64,000 nucleotides of DNA from Geotrypetes seraphini (lineage: Eukaryota; Chordata; Amphibia; Gymnophiona; Dermophiidae): contig NC_047096.1 of assembly GCF_902459505.1 (NCBI RefSeq), positions 1,674,001-1,738,000 on the forward strand. The letters run 5' to 3'. The translations under genes and the position numbers were made by a program. The first letter of the stretch is position 1. Each line of letters begins with the position of its first letter. Below are positions 23,945 through 35,927 of this stretch, one piece after another. A model generated the notes under the pieces. It saw only the letters and a list, made by a program, of their open reading frames with translations. It was not told where the DNA came from and searched no databases.

Positions 23945-25740
23945 CTATAAAGGGCAGCATTTATCCAAAGCACAAAAGTTTTGGTTTTGTGGGTTTAATT
24001 TCATATGTACCAATGAGGCCCAGTCCTGAATCCTTAAAATACAGGAATTTATACTGGATGTTAAACTTTTTAAAGAAGGGTCAATTTTGAGCAGAACAAA
24101 AATATCCTCTGCATAAATAAAGATTGATTCTGTTGGAAATAATTTCAGGTATTGTAATATACAAAGCAAAAAACTCAGTTTGTATACAATGGAACCAGTT
24201 ATGTAACCAAATAAATGATTACTCCATTGAAAAAAGAGCCAATTAACCCGGAAAAGGTTCTAAATTTTTAAATTTTCTTCAAGGTGGGAAAAGGTCTCAG
24301 AATTGGAGCGTAGGTATTTACAGGTATTAATATCCAGCTTATTTTTCACTTTTATCTTCAATCATTGGCCAGAAAACCACCATCCTACCTTCTATCTATA
24401 TCATTTCTTTAATAAATCCCCCTTTTAAAAAAAAAAAAAAATTTAATTCATTTTTTATTTTGTGTTTTCCTCTATTATCCTACTTATCTTCTCATTTTTA
24501 CTAAAACTTTTTCATGAAATGTGTTTTTAAATATAGTTCCAAAAGTCACAGATTAGACTGAAGGTAGATAAATATTTATATCAAAAAAGTTTTTCCATTT
24601 AGCATATAATCATCTTAGTACACTCTCGGTTATATGGCGCGTTTACAAATGAGAAAACCCAGCAAAGGCAACAGTATTTATCTTATCTGTTGCCTTAGAA
24701 AATAGACTGCTATCATTTCATATGTAGTCAATAGTTTCTACAGCAGAAGCCGCTACATCAGGGTTTAGTCATACAGGAGCGTTAGTCTCTCAGGCTTAGA
24801 ACAACAGGCTTCACTCAAATTTAGAACCTTTTTTCAGGTTAATTGGCTCTTTTTTCAATGGAGTAATAAGGTATTCTAATGTAGTCATGAATATACTGAA
24901 TAGAATAGGGTACAACAGTGACCCTGTGGCACTCCACAAGTAGAGGTCCAAGGGGAGAAGAGTTTACCCTCATTGTACACCTGATATGATCTTAATGTTA
25001 GAAAACCAGGGCGCTGGTCTTTGACCAGAGGGCCGCCAAGTGAGTGGACTGCTGGGCACGATGGACCACCGGTTCTTGAAACCTTTGAACAAATCCAAAA
25101 CTTTCTCATCAAGCCGAAGTTAGCCAGCAGTTGAATAAGAAGAATACTATCATTAACAACATTGAATGTGCTGATAAATCAAATTGAAGCAATATAGCAT
25201 ATTGTCCCTGAGATAACAAACCCTGAATCTTCACTACTAATGAAATTAATAATGTTTCCGTAGTGAAATTTGAACGAAACCCATGCTGAAAAAGAAGTAA
25301 TATTGAAAATGTATCTAAATATTCTGAGAGTTGTTTGGATACAATAGACTCAGTCAATTTGGTCAATAGAAGTATATTTGCTATTGGATGATAATGAGCT
25401 GAAACAGTCAGATCCAAGTTTGAGTTTTTTAACAGAGGTGTCCCATATCTATAGAAAAATGAGCATTGAAAAGCAAATGATTGATTAAAGCAGTTAACCA
25501 AGAAATAGCTTAGACAGGAATATTACAAAAAATAGAAGCTAGGAAAGGATCAAGTAAACATTTTTTCTTTCCAAGTTTCAAACAGAGATCAGCTATTTGA
25601 TTTTCAGTAATTGAACCAAAAAAGGTCCAGTGTCTATTTACTGGTATATTATCAGTAAGTTGATCAGTGTGTAGAAGAGAAAATGGTTCTAAAATATTAG
25701 AAAAAGAAGAAGTTATTGTCAAAATTTTGTCCTTAAATTT
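23945..25740 (-). mobile_element. L2-type LINE reverse transcriptase remnant with inverted segment
   Basis: Minus-strand frames include PIANILLLTKLTESIVSKQL, FQHGFRSNFTTETLLISLV and GQYAILLQFDLSAHS (RT domains), then CGVPQG and a decayed YADD-type box (FIYAEDIF) near 24110. Order along the minus strand fits one LINE. A roughly 50-bp inverted repeat (24212-24262 and 24815-24867) brackets the region between the GVPQG and YADD parts, so a segment was rearranged or inserted there. Confidence 0.7.
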
Positions 25741-25839
25741 GCCAAAGTATCTACTGACGGCTTCTGGCTATTGTTATATTGCTCAGCTTCGTTGGTAATA
25801 GATTTAGGTTTAGGATAGGCTGGAGTGGGCTTCAATGGC

Positions 25840-26112
25840 AACTCCCCGCAAAATAAACACAAACCACTTTTAAGAAGCGATCCCCATTCCTTGCGTTTTA
25901 TCCTCTCCCCCTCTTCCCTTTAATTAATTTGTTTTTAATGATGTAATTATTAATTTTCCCCTCAAGCTCATAGTCGTATTTGTAATTTGTCTATTTAATG
26001 TTCACATTTCCCCCTCCCTACATAAATGTATTTTAACCTTTCATTTTTAGCATTGTAAACCGGCCAGGTGCACGGCGATGGTCGGTATATTAAAATTCAT
26101 TAAACTTGCAAC
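25840..26112 (+). mobile_element. L2-type LINE 3' tail
   Basis: Ends GCGATGGTCGGTATATTAAA and matches 5160-5413 and the inverted 27128-27350. It is followed directly by a CR1-type 3' end (26112-26250) with GGGCAGACTGGATGGACCG, then by a SINE fragment (26260-26330). Confidence 0.65.
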
Positions 26113-27127
26113 TCGGACGGACTTCTATGGTCTATTGCCCAGAAATATTAAGGAAAAGACAATTTAAGCATGAATGTATAATGACTGTGACTATTGGGCA
26201 GACTGGATGGACCGTTCAGGTCTTTATCTGCTGTCATTTACTAAGTTACATACAGGCACTTTCTCCGTCTCTAGGACAATGAAGGGTTAAGTGATTTAAC
26301 AGAGGGCCACAAACAGCAACAGTAGGCTCCTCCTGAACACCAAAGAATCAAATTCACTGTTGAAGGGCTGGTAATTCCTGGTGTCAATTCTGCATCCCAC
26401 CAGATCCCTCAAATGTCGACAGGATGCTGGAGAAGAGGAACAAGTTTTTGACCAAGATCTGCATCCAGCAGTGGAAGGAATGCATTTAAAATACCGCTGC
26501 AAGAATTTTAGGTCCATGAGAAGAATTGAAAGAAAAGCATGCTGAAGCAAATGAAGAGACAATAGGAAATCAGGTACTCAAGGAGGAAAAAAGGAGACAA
26601 GAAGTCCCTCTTTTTGGTCTCAAGACTTACATAATCCTTTCACTTCCTCCCCAATATAATGTCATTAAGATACCAATAAGGACAGCCACCCTCAGAAAGA
26701 GAAGGTGGGAAGGGGGCCAGTAATGAGGGCATCCCATAATGCCATTTAAAATTAAAAATCCTTTCTACTCCTAGCCTCTGAAAAAAAAGGAACAGAAGAG
26801 GGCCTGCAAGCTTTCAGTTCTACAAATTAAATAAGTGACTAGGCTTTTTCCCCCCACTCTGGGAAACCGTGGGCCAGCAAAATTGGAAAAAGAAAACCTC
26901 ATGTGTGGTCGGTCAATGTTCCTTCAAATCACCCCCCTTCACAAAGAATGAAAGGGGTCATGTCAAAGTAACCGCTACTTGTTCAAAAAACCCAAAAGAC
27001 CAGAAATCTGAGTAAGAAGTGTTAAAGAAAGCAAAGGCTTTGAGCAGAGAAGACAATGGTGTAAATACTGAAAGTATCACAGCGCCCTAAAAATGTGCCA
27101 GAATCCCTCCAGCCCCCCAAAACCCAG

Positions 27128-27700
27128 CAAGTTTCAAGTTTAATTAATTGTAATATACCGACCATCGATGGGCACCTGGCTGGTTTATAATGCTAAAAAT
27201 GAAAGGTTAAAATAAGGAATGTGAATATTAAATAGATAAATTACAAATATGAACATGAGCTTGAGGGGAAAATTAATAGTTACATCATTAAAAACAAATG
27301 AATTAAAGGGGAGGATAAAACACCAGGAATGAGGATCGCTTCTTTAAAGCGGTTCGTGTTTATTTTGCACACTGTTGGAAAGGAAATATTTAGACGCTAT
27401 GGTATGCATCTTTTTTAGTTTAGTCCTGAATTTGTCAAGTGAATTCTTGAGGTGGAGTTGAGGTGGCATGGCGTTCCATAAAGTTGGAGCTACAACGGAA
27501 AAGTTAGTTTTTCTAGTGTAGCAGAATTCTTTCATGGAAGGTATGTTCAGTAAGTTCTGATTAGGGTCCGGGGAGGGCAAAAGGGGATGATGAGTTTATC
27601 AAGAAAAGATGGGAGACGCGAAAGTTTGATTTTAAAGACCAGCATTAAAGTTTTATAGGTGATGCGGTGGGTGATGGGTCAGCTTCTCGCAGAAGAGGAG
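27128..27700 (-). mobile_element. L2-type LINE 3' end with C-terminal coding
   Basis: The minus strand encodes TNFSVVAPTLWNAMPPQL and NSLDKFRTKLKKMHT, the usual C-terminus of L2-group LINEs, then a 3' UTR with the CCGACCATCGATGGG (inverted) tail. The 5' part is missing. Confidence 0.75.
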
Positions 27701-28425
27701 TAACACACTAATCCCAGAAAAGCCACAAGCTGAAAGAGAAACAAAATCTTGTCCAGTGCTAACATCCAAAACATCCTCTGCACCTGATCAGAAACATTTG
27801 GTGGCGTTCCCAGCACCAGCCTGAAAATTCCTCCCAGTCACTTTTAATTTGGACACAGGTTTCTAAAAGGGCTCAAAATGCCAAAGCCCAGAACAAGCTA
27901 AAACAACTTCCAAAGCTCAAGCTGAGCCAGTCCAAGAGGTGCTTGGACTGGCTCATCTACTACTGACTTGATTCCAGAGGACCGAATTTTGCTTCTACAG
28001 TACTTAACTGCTTTTCCATTCACAGTACTAAACATTTTTATAGCTCTAACGTACCAATGTTCATTCACAGACTGACCAGTAAATAGGTATGGAAAAAAAA
28101 AGCCCAAGAGATTCTGAGAATGCACATAATAGCAGAAAAAAGATGCTCTCTGAAGGAAATCGCAAGATTTCTTAAGGTTGGTTGATAAATGGCATCCATT
28201 TAGTTCAAAGTAAAGTGTGAAATGACCAGGTTCACACTTCACAGCTCAATACGTAGTGAAAGCATGCCCTCATCACTTATTGCAAGGGAAGGGCATGAGG
28301 AAGACGGAGGTGTCCACTAATAAAACACAGGTCATTTTTCATAAGGGCAACACAATTATGTTTATATGAACAGCCTTGAAAATAATTAATTTGGCTTAAA
28401 AAAAACCGAGTCTAAGACTCTAAGC

Positions 28426-28551
28426 CAGTATCTCGCAAACTTTGCGAAGCCGCAGCACACTAAACATGCCACAAGCTCAAGGCATCCGGAAGTGCACGGA
28501 CATCAACGCAATGATGTTATCATGTCGACATCCATGCATGCGCGAAGTCAT
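28426..28551 (+). mobile_element. hAT-like element, 5' part
   Basis: Starts CAGTATCTCGCAAACTTTG then GCCGCAGCACACTAAAC, a common hAT terminus. Cut off by a CR1-type LINE end at about 28553. Confidence 0.5.
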
Positions 28552-28552
28552 A

Positions 28553-28690
28553 AGAACATAAGAATTGCCGCTGCTGGGTCAGACCAGTGGTCCATCGTGC
28601 CCAGCAGTCCGCTCCCGCGACGGCCCTTAGGTCAAAGACCAGTGCCTTAATTGAGTCTAGCCTTACCTGCATACATTCTGGTTCAGCTCA
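28553..28690 (-). mobile_element. CR1-type LINE 3' UTR
   Basis: Contains AGAATTGCCGCTGCTGGGTC and GGTCCATCGTGCCCAGCAG; plus-strand copies lie at 35515-35610, 35612-35935 and 54135-54243, and another inverted one near 25020-25080. Confidence 0.65.
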
Positions 28691-30270
28691 TGAGCCAGGC
28701 AGAAGGAATCCACTCTAGCTTTTGAATCCCTCCTCCTTCAGTTTGTACCAAAGACGGCAACAGCCCAACATAGAAACACATGTGAAGGAGGGGTACAGGG
28801 AAACTCTTCAAACCAACTCTGTTCTGCTCTGAAATCATAATAAACATGTTAAACATTGCCACTAAATAATCAAAACAGAAACATTTATGGAGCTTAATTA
28901 TAACCCCAATGTGTTATAGCAATAGTTCATTCTCCTAAGGGCTAACTGATATCCAAATTTAAGTTTGGACTTGAACTTTCTGATTTGAGATAGTAGGTAG
29001 GTGCAGGAGATAACTGACAGGGTGGGACTCCTGAATGACAAGCCTATCTATTAGAAAAGATATTAGCAAGACAAGAACCTAATCTCATTTTCTAGTGCAA
29101 TAGGTATGTCATTCTGGATGGATAGGACATAAGAAGCGCCATCTCTGATCAGACCTTCGGTCCATCAAGTCTGGCGATCCGCACACGCGGAGGCCCTGCC
29201 AGGTGTAGACCTGGCGTATTTTTAGTCACCCATATCTCTCTATGCCTCTCGTAAGGAGATGTGCATCTAGTTTGCTTTTAAATCCTAGGACAGTCGATTC
29301 CGCAACAACCTCCTCTGGGAGAGCATTCCAGGTGTCGATCACTCTCTGCGTGAAGCAGAACTTCCTGATATTTGTCCTGGACTTGACCCCCCTCAGCTTC
29401 AATCCGTGTCCTCTTGTCCGTGTCAAATTGGACAATGTAAATAATTTTTTTTCTGCTCTATTTTGTCAATTCCTTTCAGTATTTTGAAGGTCTCGATCAT
29501 ATCCCCTCGCAGTCTCCTTTTCTCAAGGGAGAACAATCTCAGTCTCTTAAGTCGTTCCTCGTATTCCAGTTTCTCCATGCCTTTTACTAGCTTCGTTGCT
29601 TGTCTCTGCACCCTCTCTAGCAGTTTTATATCCTTCTTTAGATTGGGAGACCAATGTTGGACGCAGTATTCCAAGTGTGGTCTGACCATTCCTCTATAGA
29701 GCGGCATTATAACCCTCTCCGATCTACTAGCGATTCCCTTCTTTGTCATGCCTAACATTTTATTTGCTTCCTTTGCCACCGCTGTGCCGACGGTTTCAGG
29801 GTCCTATCTATCAGTACACCCAGGTACTTTTCTTGTTCACTCTTACCCATAGTTACACCTGACATTCTATACTCGTGTTCCTTATTCTTTCTGCCTAAAT
29901 GCATTACTTTGCATTTCTCCACATTAAACTTCATCTGCCATTTCTCTAACTGACACAAGTCGCTCTGGAGTTCCTCGCTATCCTTCTGCGATCTGATTGC
30001 CCGGCATAGGACGTACAAAAGCAGTCCCAGGGAGGACCGCTGCACTGGCCTGTAACATTGAGGACTCAAAGGTAGAGACCTCCCTTGATACTACATCCAC
30101 TCCGTAAAACTTGGAAAAAAGTATGTACAGTGGACCAAGACATTGTCCTACAAATCTCCTTGAGGAGGGGGAAGACTACCTGAGCTTCCGCCCATGAAGT
30201 AGTTAAACTTCTAGTTGAATGCACCTTTATAAGGACATGGTGACTGTTCCCAGTTCCATGAGGCAGGCAG
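28690..30270 (-). mobile_element. DIRS-like fossil, 3' part with tyrosine-recombinase remnant
   Basis: Family: DIRS-like. At about 30065-30265 the minus strand encodes a remnant resembling the C-terminus of a tyrosine recombinase (HSTRSLTTSWAEA). At 28690-29125 lies the 3' terminal region with an AGATTAGGTTCTTG motif. Between them a CR1-type LINE is inserted (29128-30062). It is broken and incomplete, with several breaks; gag and reverse transcriptase regions are absent. Confidence 0.6.
29128..30062 (-). mobile_element. CR1-type LINE 3' half nested in the DIRS fossil
   Basis: The minus strand encodes [75 protein letters not shown] and TQRVIDTWNALPEEVVAES, the CR1 RT C-terminal series in two or three frames. 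The 3' UTR near 29128-29220 has ATCTCTGATCAGACCTTCGG. Confidence 0.85.
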
Positions 30271-30329
30271 AGCTCTGAAGTCTCAATGTGTGTTTGAGAT
30301 GATGGTGCAGGGATGAGGGATTTAGATTT

Positions 30330-31130
30330 GTTAGGAACTGGGCAACCTTCTGGGAAAGGGGGAGCTTGTTCCGAAAGGATGGACTCCCACCTTAACCAGG
30401 ATGGAACTAGGTTGCTGGCGCTAACGTTTAAAAAGGAGATAGGGCAGCTTTTAAACTGAGATGTGGGGGAAAGACGACAATCGCCCAAGAGCGGATGGTT
30501 CGGTGTAAGTATCCTTGAAGACTACTATTGAAACAGAATATTTAGGGAGTCCTAGTAGCGAGGTTCTAACAATGATGAAAGAAAGCCAGGAGGATTTTTT
30601 TTAAAAAGAAAGGCAGAGTAAAAGACTCAAATATTCCGTCTTCTCAGCAGCCTGTAGTTGCAAGGAAAAAACACAATTTGAAGTGTCTGTATACAAATGC
30701 TAGAAGCCTAAAAAAATAAAATGGGATAGTTAGAGTTTACAGTATAGCACTAAATGATGAGATAGCTATAATAGGCATTTCAGAGACCTGGTGGAAGGAG
30801 GACAATCAATGGGATACTGTGTTACTTGGGTACTAATTATATTGCAAGGATAGAGCAGATCAAATTGGAGGGGGGGTTGTGCTATATGTTAAAGAGGGAA
30901 TTAAATCAAATCAAATAATCATTCTGTATGACATAGATAGCAGTGTGGAATCCATATGGATAGAAATGCCATGTGTGAAGGGAAGGAATATAAAGGTAGG
31001 GTTATACTACCATCCCCCAGGACAAAATGAGCAGACAGATGAAGAAATGTTTTCAGAGATTAGGAAAGCTAGAGAATTGGGCAACTGTATAATAATGGAC
31101 GATTTCAATGACCACAATATCTAATTTGGG
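30330..31130 (+). mobile_element. CR1-type LINE endonuclease region
   Basis: The plus strand encodes the apurinic endonuclease of a CR1-like ORF2: a CLYTNARSL block near 30690, AIIGISETWWKEDNQWDT near 30770, QIGGGVVLYVKEGIKS, IWIEMPCVKG and a decayed GDFN-type box (IIMDDFNDHN) near 31095. RT is absent, so only the 5' part of the unit is kept. It is followed at 31245-31350 by an L2-type tail. Confidence 0.75.
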
Positions 31131-32043
31131 TAAAGCAGAAAAATCAAAATCATACACAACCTGCTTCAAACAAAGCAATGAGCAGGAGGGTTCCCAGCAG
31201 TCACAAAGAATTCACCTTTTAGCCCCCTCAGTGTGTCTGTCATAATTAGATTGTAAGCTCTTCTTAGCAGGGACTGTCTCTTACATATACAATGTACAGC
31301 GTTGCGTGTGCCTGGTAGCGCTATAGAAATAATAAATTGTTATTGTCTTTTAGCCTCTAAAGACCAGAAGCTCCAAATATGGCAGACTTAGCAAATTTCC
31401 CTTTTGGGGCAGCTTTATGTCTTTCATTTAATACCATTATATCTTACAGCAGCAACTCATAAGCAACTTTGCAAGCTAATTGCTCATTATATCTGGAATG
31501 GCAAAAATGGAAAATTCACATACTTATGTTGTTCCCTGATGTAATACTGCGGGGCACTTCTAATTTGATTGCAAAATTTGAACAATTGGCCTCAGGATAT
31601 ACTTTGGCTTCAGGGGACATGAAAGCAATGTTATATCAGATTTAACAGGCAGCAGAGGTTTTTAGGATAGCAGGGTTCCCTAACCTGACAACTAACAGCA
31701 TGTGCATGACAGAACTGATAAAGCTGCCAAGTGGGCATGTGAAATAATGACTAAACAAAGCCAGAATATATTTGCTTTAACACGGCATCAAAGTAGAATG
31801 TTGCAGGATAAAGGAAATTTGAGAGAATAATTACTAGATGACACAACCCTAGAAATATAAACATGGAAATAGAAGAAATCTGGTATAATCCACAGGGGAA
31901 GTTATGTGTTGCTCAAATTCCTTTAATGCTATGGGTCCAGAACCTACTTTCTACCTTACATGAAAATGCTGCCACTCTGATACATGACTTACTCCTCCAG
32001 GTAAGGCATCATGAAATTAACATTGTGACCTGAATTGTAGCTA

Positions 32044-32597
32044 CCGTGTTTCCCTGAAAATAAGTCCTACCCCAAAAATAAGCCCTAGCCATGCGATTCA
32101 CCGCCACCAGCACCCCCACGCAGCCGAACCCCTGCTGACCCTCCATCCTTCCCTCCCCGCCAACTGCAAGCAAGTGATGACGTAATCAGTAATGCAGCAA
32201 TGCAGCAGAGTGAAATCCCAGATGGACAAGGCTAAGCAGCCTGTTAGTGCTGCCGGCCCGACACTGCTTCGGATGAAGGTAGAGCTTGCTCAGTCAGCGG
32301 GGAGGGAAGGATGGAGGGTCATCAGGGGTTCGGCTGCGCAGGGGGGCAGCAGGAGTGCTCAAGTGTTCTGCTGCACAAGGGATGGGAGAGAGGGAAGGAT
32401 AGAAGCTGGACAAGGGTTATGCTGCATGAGGGATGGGAGGTGAGGAAAGATGCTGCACATGTGGGGAAGAGCAAGGAAAAAGGAAGAATTGGGGTGAAGG
32501 AGAGAGATGGTCATGTGCATACCCGAAAATAAGACCTAGTGCCTTTTTTGGGCCCCAAATGAATATAAGACACTGCCTTATTTTGGGGGAAACATGG
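32044..32597. mobile_element. TA-flanked fold-back DNA element nested in the pol fossil
   Basis: 554 bp flanked by TA. Left terminus CCGTGTTTCCCTGAAAATAA; the right terminus is its near inverted match (reads inverted CCATGTTTCCCCCAAAATAA). A second inverted repeat inside pairs about 32113-32160 with about 32298-32342 (CAGCCGAACCCCTGCTGACC on the left). No transposase. Tc1/mariner-like by its TA duplication; the family was not identified further. Confidence 0.65.
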
Positions 32598-32884
32598 TAG
32601 ATATGAAGTATGTATTAAAGCAAATCCCCGAGGAACACACGTTATATGCTGGAACCATACCTTTTCCAGAGGGACCATTTCATAAATGGCATATCGATTT
32701 CTCTGATATGATACACCCATGTAAAGAGAAAAGGTTCTTGTTGGTGTGTGTTTGTCCTTTTTCATGCAAAAGGAAACAGCAGCAGAGATGGCTCTCACTC
32801 TTTACTCACTGAATTGATATCCAGACATGGTATACCACTGCAAATTGCTAAACAATGCCACCCATTTCCGGAATCAGCTACTAG

Positions 32885-33125
32885 AATTATTAAGTACCTT
32901 CAGTTCCCCCTCCCTATGTTATTCTTTCCATTGAGTGTTTTCTTTCTTTCTATCAATTGTAGTTCTAACCCTTCTTCCCTTTTGTTTCCATTCATCAATG
33001 TCTTTAAAAAATGTCATTTCCCCTGGGTTTTTTTTGTTTAAATTGTATTTTAATTGGCGCATTGTTTTGTACACCGTCTAGAAGGCTTGATTGGGTGGTA
33101 TAAGAAATTTTAAATTGATTGAATA
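32885..33125 (+). mobile_element. LINE 3' tail nested in the pol fossil
   Basis: AT-rich tail with TACACCGTCTAGAAGGCTTG and an A-rich end with GAATAATAAA, similar in style to the other L2-type tails here. It interrupts the integrase region. Confidence 0.55.
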
Positions 33126-33825
33126 ATAAATTTATTACAGTGTATCGACCTCAATCTAATAGTTATGTAGAAACAAAGGTAACAATTAAGTGCCTTAAGG
33201 AAAGTTATGCCTTCATCATCTAAGGACTAGCTGACTCTGTTACCAGCAGCATTGTATATAGTAAGGAATCGTTATCTACCAAAATTTTCTATGACACCTT
33301 ATCAGATTGCAAAAATGCCTGCATACTTTTTGTTACTAGGACAGTTACCATTTAGTTCTTTGTTTTCTGATTATATTGCAGCCCTGCAAACTACAGGAGC
33401 AGAATTTCAAGCAGAGAGAGGTCCAAATACAACTTCCAAAGTCATCAGTAGACCCTTCAACTGGACCTGTTCAGACACATAAGGTTTTTCCGTTTGCTGT
33501 GAAGCTAAAAGACTATTCACCGTTAGTACATACAATATAAAGCCTGCTCCTTTAGTGGACAGAGACTGAATATACCAGTACTGTATATCTGTTTGGAAAA
33601 CCACAGATACAAGAAGATTACAAGGTGTCCATTATAACAGAGCAGCACACCAGTTCTGCACCATCAAGGAGACTGTGGAATTCAAACTCATGCTTGCTTT
33701 TTACTTTTTTTTCTAGTTATCGTTATTGTTATCCTGTTTTGGTTTCTATATTAGGAATTTCTTCCTTTAAACTGCTTGTAAACATGTATTTGCTACATTT
33801 TATGTTTTGTCCTTTGGCTCAGACA

Positions 33826-34245
33826 TAAGAATAGCTTTACTGGGTCAGACCAATGGTCCATCAAGCCCAGTAGCCCATTCTCATGGTGGCCAATCCAGGT
33901 CACTAGTACCTGGCCAAAACACAAGGAGTAGCAATATTTCATGCTACTGATCCACGGCAAGCAGTGGCTTCCCTCATGTCTATCTCAGTAACAGACTAAG
34001 GACTTTTCCTCCAGGAACTTGTCCAAACCTTTCTTAAAACCAGCTATGCTATCCGCTCTTACCACAACCTCTGCCAATGTGTTCCAGAGCTTAACTATTC
34101 TCTGAGTGAAAACAAATTTCCCTGAACTTCATCGAGTGTCCCCTAGTCTTTGTAATTTTTTACAGAGTGAAAAATTGAACCACTTGTACCCGTTCTACTC
34201 CACTCAGGATTTTATAGACTTCAATCATAGATATATAAATATAGG
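33826..34245 (-). mobile_element. CR1-type LINE 3' end
   Basis: Inverted order of 3' UTR (TACTGGGTCAGACCAATGG) then C-terminal coding remnant near 34000-34240. A further inverted 3' UTR piece with ACATGATGGCAGATAAAGG lies at 34385-34510. Confidence 0.7.
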
Positions 34246-34664
34246 AGTCAGAGTCAAACATTTTATGTACCAACTCCACAGCCCTGGTATAATCACTCTC
34301 GAGAAGCAGTAAGCAGAGTCAACTTGGCAAACTGGCTGAGGCTAGCGATCCTAGTGGCTACTTCAGAGCTCAACATCCATCTCTAATAGAAACATGATGG
34401 CAGATAAAGGTCAAGTAGCTCATCCAGTCTGCCCATCCGCAGTAACCATTATCTCTTCCTCTCTCTAAGATATCCCACAGCCCACACTTAGTTGAATTCA
34501 GACAGTCATTGCATGACCAGAAGATAACACACAGACACTGTGCCTGAAACAAAGGTCCATGCTATCCTTACAGTAGAAAGCACAAGAGAGGTTTCATCAT
34601 AAACAATATACTGAAACCTTCCACCCAATGTGTAGCAGCAGGCAAAAAAGCAAACAGGTGCTAG

Positions 34665-35280
34665 GAATTATTAGGAAAGGGATAGTAAAATAAGATCAAA
34701 ATTATTACAATGCCTCTCTATTGCTCCATGGTACGACCTCACCTTGAGTATTGTATTCAATTCTAATCACCATATCTCAAAAGAGATATGATCGAATTAG
34801 AAAAGGTTCAAGGAACAGCAACCAAGATGATAAAAGGGGTGGAACTCCTCACACATGAGGAAAGGCTAAAGAGGTTAGAGTTCTTCAGTTTGGAAAAGAG
34901 GAGAGATATGATTGAAGTCTACAAGATTCTAAGTGGTGATGAACGGGTACAAATGAATTAACTTTTTACTTCATCAAAAATTACAAAGATTAGGAGACAC
35001 TCAATGAAGTTAAATTGAAATACTTTTAAACCGATAGGAGGAACGCATTGCCAGAGAATGTGGTAATAGTAGTTTAAAAAAGGTTTGGACAAGTTTTCTG
35101 AGGAAAAGGCTATAGTCTGCTATTGAGGAAGACATGGGGGGAGCCACTGCTTACCCTGGGATCAGCAGCACGGAATGTTGCTACTATTTGGGTTTCAGTC
35201 AGGTACTTGTGACTTGGATTGACCACTGCGGAAACAGAATCCTGGGCTAGATGGACCACTGGTCTGACCCTATGTTCAAA
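34665..35280 (+). mobile_element. CR1-type LINE 3' end
   Basis: Long C-terminal remnant with many small defects: blocks equal to [13 protein letters not shown] near 34710, AKRLEFFSLEKRR near 34865, then a 3' UTR with TGGGCTAGATGGACCACTGG. Same orientation and family as 14285-14655. Confidence 0.75.
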
Positions 35281-35514
35281 TGAAGAATGAATAGAAAAGG
35301 AGTAGGGTCAGCCTTATAAAAATTTTATGTGCAGAAAACTTTTGCAAGACTATTATTTATGTGCACAACAGCAGTAGCAGATAAAAACATAAGAGCAGGT
35401 CCACGAAGCATCAACACTGGCCAACTCAGGTCAGAAGTATAAGGTGAGATCACAAAGAGTAAAACAGGAAAAAGAAGTGGACCAGAATGTACGCAGGTAA
35501 GGCTAGTCTCAGTT

Positions 35515-35927
35515 AGAGCACTGGTCTTTGACCTAAGGGCCACCGCGGGAGGGGACTGCTGGGCAGGATGGACCACTGTTCTGACCCAGCAATGGCAATT
35601 CTTATGTTCTTATAGGGGAAAACACCCTCCAGGGATTCAAGACAAAGTTGGACAAGTTCCTGCTCAACTGGAAAGTATGTAGGGGAGGCTGGACTCATTT
35701 AGAGCACTGGTCTTTGACCTAAGGGCCGCTGGGATGGACCACTGTTCTGATCCAGCAGCGGCAATTCTTATAGGGGAAAACACCCTCCAGGGATTCAAGA
35801 CAAAGTTGGACAAGTTCCTGCTCAACTGGAAAGTATGTAGGGGAGGCTGGACTCATTTAGAGCACTGGTCTTTGACCTAAGGGCCGCCGGGATGGACCAC
35901 TGGTCTGACCCAGCAGCGGCAATTCTT
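35515..35927 (+). repeat. CR1-type 3' UTR with a 158-bp tandem duplication
   Basis: A LINE 3' end (35515-35611) is followed by two copies of a 158-bp unit, 35612-35769 and 35770-35927. Each contains ACACCCTCCAGGGATTCAAG and ends at the CAGCGGCAATTCTTAT motif. The units differ at only a few positions, so the duplication looks recent. Confidence 0.85.

Larger units (their letters stand above)
31380..33690 (+). mobile_element. Endogenous retrovirus pol fossil (RNase H end and integrase)
   Basis: Family: retrovirus, perhaps gamma/epsilon-like; assignment is weak. Parts in order: a possible RNase H tail near 31700-31800, the integrase zinc-binding region about 31880-32035, the integrase core about 32600-32880 (a KWHIDFSDM block is typical), then the integrase C-terminal region about 33130-33690. 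Two other elements are inserted in it (32044-32597 and about 32885-33125). No LTRs, gag or env were recognised. It is broken in many places and looks old. Confidence 0.65.
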
